Source: Streptomyces shenzhenensis (lineage in GTDB: Bacteria; Actinomycetota; Actinomycetes; Streptomycetales; Streptomycetaceae). Taken from it: a stretch of DNA of 64,000 nucleotides. The notes under the pieces are model-generated. The model saw nothing but the letters and a program-made list of their open reading frames with translations. It ran no database searches and was not told the DNA's origin. Shown here piece after piece: positions 17,651 to 25,086 of the stretch (its first letter is position 1; each line of letters begins with the position of its first letter). The translations under genes were made by a program, and so were the position numbers. The stretch is taken from positions 1 to 64,000 of the forward strand of contig NZ_PENI01000045.1 in the NCBI RefSeq assembly GCF_003688995.1. Reading direction: 5' to 3'.

Positions 17651-18643
17651 TCAGCGGAGTGCGAGCAGCCGGGTGGTCAGAGGTTCCAGGTCGAGGGAGT
17701 TGACGGTACGGAGCGTCTCGACCGCTTCAGCGGGCAGGCCCGAGAGCCCGGCGACCGACCCCGCGACCGCACCGGCGATCGCACCGATGGTGTCACTGTC
17801 GCCGCCGAGGTTGGCGGCGAGCAGGGCAGCGCGCCAGGGATCGCCGTCGGCCACGGCGAGTACGGCGAACGCGGCGGGCACCGACTCCTGGCTGGCCACG
17901 CTGGTGCCGACGAGCGCGACGATCCGGTCCAGGGCCTCGGCCTCCGGGAGATCCCGCACCAGGTGCCACGCCCACTCGATCCGGGACGCGATGTCGGCCC
18001 CGGCCATCCAGTGGCCGCGCCGCGCGCCGGCCCGGGCCGCGGTCACCGCGGCCGCCACGGCGTCGTCCAGCGAGCCGCCGTCGACACCCGTGCTGACGGC
18101 GGCGGCGACGGCGGCCGCGCCCGCGATCCCGATGCCGGTGTCGTGCGTGACCTGGCAGGATTCCACGACCCGGTCCAGGAAGGTGTCCAGCGGTTCGACG
18201 GGGAAGGCGATCCCGACCGGGGTGACCCGCATGGCCGCGCCGTTGGTCGTGCCGTTCCTGCCCGCCTCCTGGGTCGGGACGCCACGGGCCACCGCGTCCA
18301 GAGCGGCCTTGGTGGACGGGCCGAGGAGATCGAAGGAACCCTTGGCCTTCATCTCCTTCTCCCAGTCGAGCAGCTCATGGGCGAGCCGCAGGGGGTCGAT
18401 CCGGCCGCGGCCCTCGTCGATCAGCCGCCCGACGATGACGGCCTGGTCGGTGTCGTCGGTGACGGACCCGGCGGGCATGCCCGCGCTGACCGGGTTGTCG
18501 GGGCGGGCGGGCTCGAAGCCGGTGAGGGTGCCGTAGACGCGGACGACGTCCTCCCGGGACATCACCTGCGTGGGCATGCCGAGGGCGTCACCGAGGGCGA
18601 GTCCGTAGTAGGCGCCGAGGGCGTGGTCGAGTCGGTCGGTCAC
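17651..18643 (-). CDS. ADP-ribosylglycohydrolase-family hydrolase
   Basis: 330-residue DraG-fold enzyme. The dinuclear magnesium ligands are visible: YYGLALGDALGMPTQ near the N-terminus, GSVTDDTDQAVIVGRLI at about residue 60 and LGGDSDTIGAIAGAVAGS near residue 275. Family enzymes cleave N- or O-glycosidic bonds of ADP-ribose, but homologues in nucleoside operons (E. coli YegU) probably act on a nucleoside. It overlaps the GntR gene by four bases and is 151 bases ahead of the permease. Confidence 0.93.
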   Translation of the reverse strand: MTDRLDHALGAYYGLALGDALGMPTQVMSREDVVRVYGTLTGFEPARPDNPVSAGMPAGSVTDDTDQAVIVGRLIDEGRGRIDPLRLAHELLDWEKEMKAKGSFDLLGPSTKAALDAVARGVPTQEAGRNGTTNGAAMRVTPVGIAFPVEPLDTFLDRVVESCQVTHDTGIGIAGAAAVAAAVSTGVDGGSLDDAVAAAVTAARAGARRGHWMAGADIASRIEWAWHLVRDLPEAEALDRIVALVGTSVASQESVPAAFAVLAVADGDPWRAALLAANLGGDSDTIGAIAGAVAGSVAGLSGLPAEAVETLRTVNSLDLEPLTTRLLALR

Positions 18644-19359
18644 AGTCGGCCTCCTCGGCCCGAGCGTACGTGCAGTTCGAATCTGACGGGGTCGAGCAGG
18701 CTGGTGACCTGCTCGACGACCGAGCCGTCGGCGGCCCGGTACACCTGGGCGAGCCGCAGGAAGGACTCTCCGGGCGAGCGGTGCAGTACGGCCGCCTCCG
18801 CCGCGTCGAGCCCGCGCACCGACACCACGCCGTCGCCGGTGTCGCTGATGCGGCCCGCGGCGATCAGCGCCCGGCTGAGCGAGCCGCCGTCGAGACCGCG
18901 TTCGGGCAGCCCGGCCAGTTCCCCGGTGGCCGGGACCCTGCTGTGTTCGAGCGATACGCCCTGTCCGTCGGAGCGCCGTCTGACCCGGTCGAGGGCGATG
19001 AACGCACTCGACGTGAGGCCCAGCTCGGCGGCCAGCTCGGGGTCGGTCACCGTCTCGAAGCGCAGGGTCTCGGTCGTCAGTACGGTGCCCTGCTCGGCCA
19101 GGGCCCGGGTCCAGCCGAGGCGGTTGTCGAGCGGCGTGCCCTCGAAGGTGACGAAGGAGCCGATCCCGGCGTGGGTGGCGATGAGCCCTTCGTCACCGAG
19201 GACCTGAAGCGCCTGCCGCAGAGTGGTGCGGCTGACGCCGAACCGCTGGGTGAGCGCGTGCTCCCCCGGGAGTCTGCTGCCGTCGGTGTGGACGCCTGCT
19301 CGGATCTCGTCGGCGAGGACGCGGGCGATGCGATGATGCTTGTGTACCTGTCCAGGCAT
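18640..19359 (-). CDS. GntR/HutC-family regulator with UTRA domain
   Basis: 239 residues: winged helix IARVLADEIRAGVHTDGSRLPGEHALTQRFGVSRTTLRQALQVL, then a UTRA ligand domain (LDRVRRRSDGQGVSLEHSRVP, YRAADGSVVEQVTSLLDP). ATG 19359 coincides with the end of a TGTCTAGACA palindrome and a TACTGT -10 box, suggesting a leaderless, autorepressed transcript. It heads the nucleoside operon and is equivalent in position to E. coli YegW. Confidence 0.92.
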   Translation of the reverse strand: MPGQVHKHHRIARVLADEIRAGVHTDGSRLPGEHALTQRFGVSRTTLRQALQVLGDEGLIATHAGIGSFVTFEGTPLDNRLGWTRALAEQGTVLTTETLRFETVTDPELAAELGLTSSAFIALDRVRRRSDGQGVSLEHSRVPATGELAGLPERGLDGGSLSRALIAAGRISDTGDGVVSVRGLDAAEAAVLHRSPGESFLRLAQVYRAADGSVVEQVTSLLDPVRFELHVRSGRGGRL

Positions 19360-19395
19360 GTCTAGACAGTAAATGAACAAGCCGGCTCCGGTCCA
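19359..19395 (-). promoter_or_regulatory. Leaderless promoter with HutC-type operator
   Basis: On the minus strand TGGACC (19390-19395), an 18-base spacer and TACTGT (19366-19371) place the start of transcription at the A of the GntR ATG. TGTCTAGACA (19359-19368), a perfect palindrome of the GTCTAGAC type bound by HutC/DasR-like GntR proteins, overlaps the -10 region and start codon. Confidence 0.6.
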
Positions 19396-19451
19396 TAGTC
19401 CACAGAGGAAACTTCATGTCAGGGCCTGCGGCCCCGGCCGGGACGGTCGGT

Positions 19452-20207
19452 TCAGCGGGTCTGTTCCGTCGGTCGTACGAGCATCTCGTTGAGGGCGACA
19501 TGGCGCGGCCGGGTCACCATGAACACCACGGCGGCGGCGATGTCGTCCGGCTGGAGCAGGCCGTATCCGGTGGGGTTCGTGGCGTCGGGCACGTAGTCAC
19601 GGCCGCTGGTGGTCAGCTCCGTGACCACCAGGCCGGGTTCCACCAGCCCGGCGCGTACGTGATGTTCGGCGAGTTCCTGGCGGAGGGCCTCGGTGAAGGC
19701 GCCGACGGCGTGTTTGGTGGCCGAGTAGACGTTGCTGTGCGGGCTGGGCACTTTGCGGCCGGCGATGGAACTGATGGTGACGAGGTCGGCGACGCCGCGG
19801 TCGTGGTGTGCGGCGGCGTGGGTCAGGTGCGGCAGGGCGGCGTGGGTGGCGTTGAGCACCCCGGTGAGATTGACCTCGACCATGTCGTGCCAGCCGGCCA
19901 GGTCGGCGGTGACGGCGGGGCCCCAGGTGCCGCCTCCGGCGTTGTTGATCATGATGTCGATGCCGTCGCCGTCGGCGGCAGCGGCGTCGATCGCGGCACG
20001 GACCGCGTCCGCGTCGGCGACGTCGGCTTCGTAGGGGCGCGCCCGGCCGCCCGCTCGCGCGTTGATCGTGTCGGCGAGGCTGGTCAGCCTGTCGCGGCGT
20101 CGCGCGAGGAGGGCCACGCCGGCGCCCTCGGCAGCGAGCGCCTGGGCGACCGCGGCGCCTATACCGCTGGAGGCGCCGGTGACCACGGCTGAGGTGCCGA
20201 TCAGCAT
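19452..20207 (-). CDS. Short-chain dehydrogenase/reductase (SDR)
   Basis: 251 residues, classical SDR. Cofactor motif TGASSGIGAAV at about residue 10, LARRRDRL suggesting NADP preference, NNAGGG at about residue 88, the catalytic Ser in TISSIAGRK and Tyr/Lys in YSATKHA. ATG 20207 with GGAGTG upstream is chosen; the longer frame adds 45 unlike residues. It is upstream of the GntR gene on the same strand but separated by that gene's own promoter. Substrate unknown. Confidence 0.92.
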   Translation of the reverse strand: MLIGTSAVVTGASSGIGAAVAQALAAEGAGVALLARRRDRLTSLADTINARAGGRARPYEADVADADAVRAAIDAAAADGDGIDIMINNAGGGTWGPAVTADLAGWHDMVEVNLTGVLNATHAALPHLTHAAAHHDRGVADLVTISSIAGRKVPSPHSNVYSATKHAVGAFTEALRQELAEHHVRAGLVEPGLVVTELTTSGRDYVPDATNPTGYGLLQPDDIAAAVVFMVTRPRHVALNEMLVRPTEQTR

Positions 20208-20438
20208 GAAGAGCACTCCGATCCGTTGACGTCCGATTCCCACCGATACGTCGATGCCGCGGCGCTCACATCGAGTGGTGTGTGCGGAGCCAGTGGGTCG
20301 TCCAGGGACGCTGCCAGTGTCGGACAGCCCCTCCCGCCGCACCAGTCGGCCGATCCGCTCCCGCTACGGCACAGCGACGTTCATCGGACGCGGCCGGCAC
20401 CGGCCGGACCATGCCGCCGGTGCGGAGTCCGGCCTGCC

Positions 20439-20712
20439 TAGGTCCTGTCGTCGAATTCCCGTCGTTCGCCCGGAGGGCGGGCCCTGCGGCATCGTGGGGG
20501 TCCCCCTGGTCGAGCGGAGCCGAGAGCTTGGGGGAGCGTGCTCACGGTGCGCCGGGCGCAGGTCCTCGTACTGGACGTACTTGGGCCTGTGCCCGGTGCG
20601 GCGAGTGGGGGTCCCCCCTGCTCGAAGAGCTCGGGGGAGCGTGCATGGCGCCGCGGGGCTGGGGGCACCTCCCGGCCGGAGGCTGGGGGAGGGAATTTGC
20701 CGACAGGGCCTA
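20439..20712. mobile_element. IS630/Tc1-type MITE, copy A
   Basis: A 270-bp non-coding element (20441-20710) flanked by a TA dinucleotide on each side. Ends are imperfect inverted repeats, GGTCCTGTCGTCGAATTCCC and, reversed, GGCCCTGTCGGCAAATTCCC. A second copy lies inverted at 41022-41290 with high similarity throughout. TA duplication and GG.CCTGTC ends are typical of elements moved by IS630-family transposases. The right TA plus element G forms the TAG stop of the methyltransferase gene. Confidence 0.85.
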
Positions 20713-21306
20713 CGGCAGGCGCACTGCTCGCAGGACGGTGTCATGGGTGTGGTGTGTGCCGGCGTGGGCCGGGGCGGCACGCGGGCGGGTCTCGTTGATC
20801 AGTACGTTCCAGGTGGCGTCGAGGAGTTGGGCGATGTCGTCGGGCTGGTAGTAGTCGGCGGGGTCGAAGTCCTCGCGCGGAGTGAGATCCGCGCGGGCGT
20901 GGGTGGCGAAGAGCAGCGTGCCGCCGGGGGCGACAGCGTTCAGCAGGCCGTGCAGCGCCGTGTGGCCCGGCCGGCGGCGGAGTGGGAAGTAGTGGACGGA
21001 CACCAGGTCGAAGGCAGCTGCCGTGGGCGGCGTGGTGGTGAGGTCGGCCCGTACCCACGCCACGCGGCCGTTGACGCCGGTGGCAGCGGTGGCGGCGCGG
21101 TGCAGGGCGATATCGGAGATGTCGACCGCGGTGACCTGCCAGCCTCGCCGGGCCAGCCAGAGTGCGTCGGCTCCTTCGCCGCAGCCGACGTCGAGTGCCC
21201 GGCCCGGTGGCAGGTCGGTGATCTCGGCGACGAGTACGGGGTTGGGGTTGCCGCTGAATACCTGGTCGCGACTGCGATACATCGAGTCCCAGTGCTGGGC
21301 GTCCAT
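20710..21306 (-). CDS. Class I SAM-dependent methyltransferase
   Basis: 198 residues. MDAQHWDSMYRSRDQVFSGNPNPVLV is the common start of tellurite/thiopurine-like methyltransferases, followed by motif I ALDVGCGEGADALWLARRGW at about residue 38, motif II VTAVDISDIAL and the PG motif VAPGGTLLF. Expected to methylate a small molecule using S-adenosylmethionine. ATG 21306 has AGAGGA upstream. Its TAG stop is made by the MITE insertion, so the native C-terminus may have been a little longer. Confidence 0.9.
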   Translation of the reverse strand: MDAQHWDSMYRSRDQVFSGNPNPVLVAEITDLPPGRALDVGCGEGADALWLARRGWQVTAVDISDIALHRAATAATGVNGRVAWVRADLTTTPPTAAAFDLVSVHYFPLRRRPGHTALHGLLNAVAPGGTLLFATHARADLTPREDFDPADYYQPDDIAQLLDATWNVLINETRPRAAPAHAGTHHTHDTVLRAVRLP

Positions 21307-21483
21307 GACGCTCGGTCCTCTCCTTGGCCTCTCGGTTGTGGTCGGCGTCAACGGGCCGCGAGCCCCGGCGCATCAGGCAGTTCGCCGGTGACTCCCGCGT
21401 CGTACCGTCACCGCTGCTGACCTGGGGACTTCGGGTCACCGTGACCACCTCCGACGCCAAGGTGCGCCCACCTCGGCAATCGG

Positions 21484-21509
21484 GCAAAGTTCTTTGCAGA
21501 AAGTGCAAA
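21484..21509. promoter_or_regulatory. Overlapping GCAAAG dyads upstream of methyltransferase
   Basis: GCAAAG-TT-CTTTGC (21484-21497, perfect) overlaps TTTGCA-gaaag-TGCAAA (21493-21509, perfect). The pair lies about 180 bases upstream of the methyltransferase and downstream of the TetR gene, within a locally AT-rich island. It looks like operator DNA for a winged-helix regulator not encoded nearby. Just beyond, AGGGGG...CCCCCT (about 21516-21538) can form a hairpin that may end the TetR transcript. Confidence 0.5.
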
Positions 21510-21578
21510 CCACAGGCAGGGGGACGCCTCAGCCCCCTCGGCCGCCTCGGCGAACGCGCGGCGTCCGGGGTCCGGCCG

Positions 21579-22217
21579 TCAGGACGGTGCGAGCGTGCCG
21601 GGCGGCAGTCCGAGTTCGGTCTCCGCGACCGTACGCGCCATGTCCGCCGTCGGTACCCGGCGGTGCTCGGCGCTGGTGTTGATGTATGCGCTGGTACCGT
21701 CGATGGCCACGAGGATGCGCGTGGCCGCCGCCCAGGGATCCGCGCAGGTGAAGGCCCCGGCCTCGATCCCGGCGAGGACGATCCGCTCGATGCGGCGGCA
21801 CCACAGCAGTTCCTGCGCCACGACGTGCTCGCGCAGCACGGGGCGGTAGCGCGACAGGTGGCGCGCGTTCAGCCAGAGCCTGCTCACATTGTCGAACTCG
21901 GCGCTCGAGGTGAGCCCGAAGAAGGCTCGGAAGGTGTGCAGCGGGCCGTCGTGTCCGGGACCGGCGGCCTCCTCGGGGAGCAGGGTGTCCAGCTCGGCCA
22001 TGGTGGCGCCGGTGAAGGCTTCGGCCACCAGGTGGTCGGCCGCCGGGAAGTAGTGGCCGACGAGTCCGGGCTGAACGCCCAGCTCGTCGGCGACCCGCCG
22101 CAGGGTGACGCACTCCAGGCCCTCGGTGAGCCCGATCCGCGCCGCCGTGGCGACGATCTCGTTGCGGCGCTCGGCAGGTGCCTTGCGGACGCGCTTGCCC
22201 GGACCTCTTGACGTCAT
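21579..22217 (-). CDS. TetR-family transcriptional regulator
   Basis: 212 residues: RRNEIVATAARIGLTEGLECVTLRRVADELGVQPGLVGHYFPAADHLVAEAF is a TetR N-terminal DNA-binding domain of the BetI-like type (GLV.HYF). The C-terminal half is a ligand-binding helical domain (ILVAIDGTSAYINT). ATG 22217 is chosen. Divergent from the permease-dehydrogenase operon, with a perfect inverted repeat between them, so it most likely represses that operon until its substrate or aldehyde product appears. Confidence 0.92.
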   Translation of the reverse strand: MTSRGPGKRVRKAPAERRNEIVATAARIGLTEGLECVTLRRVADELGVQPGLVGHYFPAADHLVAEAFTGATMAELDTLLPEEAAGPGHDGPLHTFRAFFGLTSSAEFDNVSRLWLNARHLSRYRPVLREHVVAQELLWCRRIERIVLAGIEAGAFTCADPWAAATRILVAIDGTSAYINTSAEHRRVPTADMARTVAETELGLPPGTLAPS

Positions 22218-22240
22218 GCGGTGAATGCTATTGAGTACGT

Positions 22241-22260
22241 GACCAATAAAGCAATTGGTC
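22241..22260. promoter_or_regulatory. TetR operator candidate
   Basis: GACCAAT-aaagca-ATTGGTC: 7-bp perfect arms, in an AT-rich island between divergent tetR-type and permease genes; a further CCAAT lies at about 22268. Confidence 0.65.
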
Positions 22261-22437
22261 GTCCGCCCAATAAGCGGGATCGGCCGAAAACCGCCGCTCG
22301 CGGTGGCGCGACACAGACGGCAAGCCCCCCCCGCCGCCGTCGGCCCCACAGCGCGGCCCCGACCCGCCGTACGACCGTGCCACGGCCCGCCACTCTCCCG
22401 GACGCGGACCGACGCGCATCACTGTCAGGAGACCAAG

Positions 22438-23928
22438 GTGGACGACACTCGCACCGATGCCGGCGAGCTCGCCGAGTACGGATATCAGCAGGAGCTGAGA
22501 CGAACCCTGTCGGCGTGGGCCGTCTTCGCGATCGGGTTCGCGACCATCTCGCCCGTCGTCGGCATCTACGCCGTCGTCCAGCTGGGCTTCGTCTTCGCCG
22601 GCCCGGCCTGGATCTGGGCGGTCGTCGTGGCCTTCCTCGGCCAGCTGCTCGTCGCCGTGGTGTACGCGGAGCTGTCGTCCCAGTTCCCGATCACCGGCGG
22701 TGTCTACCAGTGGGTGCGCCGGCTGGCCGGGCCGCGGCTGGGCTGGCTGGTCGGCTGGATCTACCTCGCCTCCGCGATCGCCTCGCTCACCACGGTCGCC
22801 TACCTGGGGGCCAGCTGGCTGTACATGCTGTTCGCGGACGGCACGCCGTCGGCCGCCGCCCATGTCCTGCTCGGTGTGGTCTTCGTCGTCGTGGCGCTGG
22901 CGATCAACCTCCTCGGGGTCAACCCGGTCAAGCACTTCCTCAACGCGGGCATCATCGCCGAGGGCGTCGCCTCCATCGCGGTCAGCCTGATCCTGCTGGC
23001 CTTCGCCCACCACAACGGCTTCGGCATCCTGTTCGACACGCTCGGCGCGCAGGGCGCCTCGGGCGGCTCCGTGACGGCCGGCTTTCTGACCTGCCTCGCC
23101 GTCGCCGGCTGGGCCTTCCTCGGCTTCGACGCCACCACCCAGGTCGCCGAGGAGACCGAGCAGCCGCGGCGCAGCGTGCCGCGTGCCCTGCTGCGCGCCT
23201 ACCTCTTCGTCGCGTTCACCGTCCTGCTGACCGGGCTCGCCGTGACGCTCGCGCTGAAGCGGCCCGAGGACGCCGTGTCCGGCTCCGTCACGGACCCCGT
23301 CTTCGAGGCGGTGACCGGGGGGCTCGGCGGCTGGAGCGAGAAGCCGTTCATCGTCGTCGTACTGATCGCGTTCTTCGCGTGCGCCATCTCCATCCAGACC
23401 TACATCGGGCGTGCCGTGTACGCGTTCGCCCGGGACCGCCAGCTGCCGTTCGCGACGACGCTGGCGACCGTCGGCCACCGGCAGATCCCGTACGTCTCCC
23501 TCATCGCCACCGCCGTCCTCGCCGGTCTCGGTCTGCTGCTCGGCCTGAACGGCAACGCGGCGGCCACCCTGATCGCGTTCGGCTCCGGCGGGTTCTACTT
23601 CATCTTTCTCGCCGTCGCCGTCGTGGCGCTCGTCGCGCGGCTGACCGGCCGCTGGAACCCGGGCGCCGGACAGGTCAGGCTCGGCAGGACCGGCCTCGTC
23701 GTCAATGTCCTCGCGGTGGTGTGGCTGCTGTTCGAGGCGGTCAACATCGCCTGGCCGCGCACCGAACTCGCCCCGGTCGGCGGCAGTTGGATCCAGGTCT
23801 GGGCCGTGGTTCTGGTCTTCTCCGTCCTCTTCCTCCTCGGCCTCGGCTATGTCCTGGCCGCCAAGCCGCACACCAAGCTCGCCGATCCCGTCACGAGCCC
23901 GAACACCGAAGAGGTGAAGGCGTCCTGA
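22438..23928 (+). CDS. APC-family amine/amino acid permease
   Basis: 496 residues, about 12 membrane helices. FAIGFATISPVVGIYAVVQLGF is TM1 with the broken helix, and SSQFPITGGVYQWVRRLAGPRLGWLVGWIYL is typical of the AAT/ACT-like eukaryotic-type GABA/choline branch, as is GFDATTQVAEETEQPRRSVPRALL. GTG 22438 is preceded by AGGAGA. It overlaps the alcohol dehydrogenase gene by one base (TGATG), so uptake and oxidation are translationally coupled. Confidence 0.92.
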   Translation: MDDTRTDAGELAEYGYQQELRRTLSAWAVFAIGFATISPVVGIYAVVQLGFVFAGPAWIWAVVVAFLGQLLVAVVYAELSSQFPITGGVYQWVRRLAGPRLGWLVGWIYLASAIASLTTVAYLGASWLYMLFADGTPSAAAHVLLGVVFVVVALAINLLGVNPVKHFLNAGIIAEGVASIAVSLILLAFAHHNGFGILFDTLGAQGASGGSVTAGFLTCLAVAGWAFLGFDATTQVAEETEQPRRSVPRALLRAYLFVAFTVLLTGLAVTLALKRPEDAVSGSVTDPVFEAVTGGLGGWSEKPFIVVVLIAFFACAISIQTYIGRAVYAFARDRQLPFATTLATVGHRQIPYVSLIATAVLAGLGLLLGLNGNAAATLIAFGSGGFYFIFLAVAVVALVARLTGRWNPGAGQVRLGRTGLVVNVLAVVWLLFEAVNIAWPRTELAPVGGSWIQVWAVVLVFSVLFLLGLGYVLAAKPHTKLADPVTSPNTEEVKAS

Positions 23929-25028
23929 TGCCGTCCGCACTCTCCCCCGCCGTCGTCTTCGACCCCGAGCGGGGCCTGCACATCCGCCAGGTCTCCCGGC
24001 GGCCCGCCGGACCCGGCGAGGTCGAGATCGAGGTCCGCGCCGCGGGCGTCTGCCACTCCGATCTGCATATCGTCTCCGGTGACTGGCCGTCGGACCGTCC
24101 GCTCGTCCTGGGGCACGAGGCGGCGGGTGTGGTCACCGGCACCGGCCCCGGTGTCACGTCCGTACGGCCCGGCGACCATGTCGTGCTGTCCTGGTTCGCG
24201 CCGTGCCGCCGCTGCCGCCGGTGCGCGGCCGGCCAGGCCTGGCTGTGCACCGGCACCAAGGCCGTCGCCAACACGCTCCCGGACGGCACCACCCCGTTCA
24301 CCGACGCCGAGGGCGAGGAGGTCTGGCCCTATCTCGGCCTCGGCGCGTTCACGGACCGCCTGGTCGTCCCCGAGTCGGCGGCCGTGCGGGTTCCCCGGGA
24401 ACTGCCGTTCGGCGTCGGCGCGTTGCTCGGCTGCTCCGTCACCACCGGGGTCGGCGCGGTCGTGAACACCGCCGGCGTACGGCCCGGCGAGTCCGCGGTC
24501 GTCATCGGCACCGGCGGAGTCGGCCTCTCCGTGGTGATGGGCCTGCGGCTGGTCGGTGCCGATCCCATCGTCGCCGTGGACCTCTCCCCCGAACGCCTCG
24601 CCGTCGCCGAACGCTTCGGCGCCACCCACACCCTCGACGGGGCCCGCGACGACGTCGCCGCCTGGTGCCGGCGGGAACTCGGCGGGGTGGACTACGCCTT
24701 CGAGGCCATCGGCAGCCCCAAGGTCGTGGAGACGCTGCCCGGCATGCTCGCCTCCGGCGGGGCGGCCGTCCTGGTCGGCATGGCCGCCACCGACGCCACC
24801 GGCTCGTTCAACCTCTTCGACCTCGCCGACCAGGGCAAGCGCATCCTCGGCTGCAACTACGGCTCCAGCGTGGGGGAGATCGACATCCCGAAGCTGGCCC
24901 GCCTCCATCTCGCCGGACGGCTGCCGCTCGACGAACTCATCGGCGTGACCCGCCCGCTGAGCGAGGCGGCGGCCGCCCTCGACGACCTGCGGTCCAACAC
25001 CGGGGTCAGGACGATCCTCGAACCCTGA
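23928..25028 (+). CDS. Zinc-dependent alcohol dehydrogenase
   Basis: 366 residues, class III-like MDR. Catalytic zinc ligands in GVCHSDLH and GHEAAGVV, structural-zinc cluster in CRRCRRCAAGQAWLC, and Rossmann motif VVIGTGGVGLSVVMGLRLVGA with D at VAVDLS indicating NAD preference. C-terminal GCNYGSSVGEIDIPKLARL resembles mycothiol/benzyl-alcohol dehydrogenases. Sits between a permease and an aldehyde dehydrogenase, pointing to oxidation of an imported (amino)alcohol to its aldehyde. Confidence 0.93.
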   Translation: MPSALSPAVVFDPERGLHIRQVSRRPAGPGEVEIEVRAAGVCHSDLHIVSGDWPSDRPLVLGHEAAGVVTGTGPGVTSVRPGDHVVLSWFAPCRRCRRCAAGQAWLCTGTKAVANTLPDGTTPFTDAEGEEVWPYLGLGAFTDRLVVPESAAVRVPRELPFGVGALLGCSVTTGVGAVVNTAGVRPGESAVVIGTGGVGLSVVMGLRLVGADPIVAVDLSPERLAVAERFGATHTLDGARDDVAAWCRRELGGVDYAFEAIGSPKVVETLPGMLASGGAAVLVGMAATDATGSFNLFDLADQGKRILGCNYGSSVGEIDIPKLARLHLAGRLPLDELIGVTRPLSEAAAALDDLRSNTGVRTILEP

Positions 25029-25086
25029 CCGGCCCGCCGCCCCGCGGTTCCCGCGCTCCCTCGCATTCCCTCTTCCTGGAGGCCCC

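Noticed and set aside
17651..18643. ADP-ribosylglycohydrolase as antitoxin or anti-phage DarG-like system
   Set aside because: No toxin or ADP-ribosyltransferase neighbour; operon with NCS1 permease and PfkB kinase points to nucleoside metabolism.
22228..23940. 570-codon minus-strand frame opposite the APC permease
   Set aside because: Gln/Gly/Asp/Arg-rich translation mirrors permease codons; no start context or motif.
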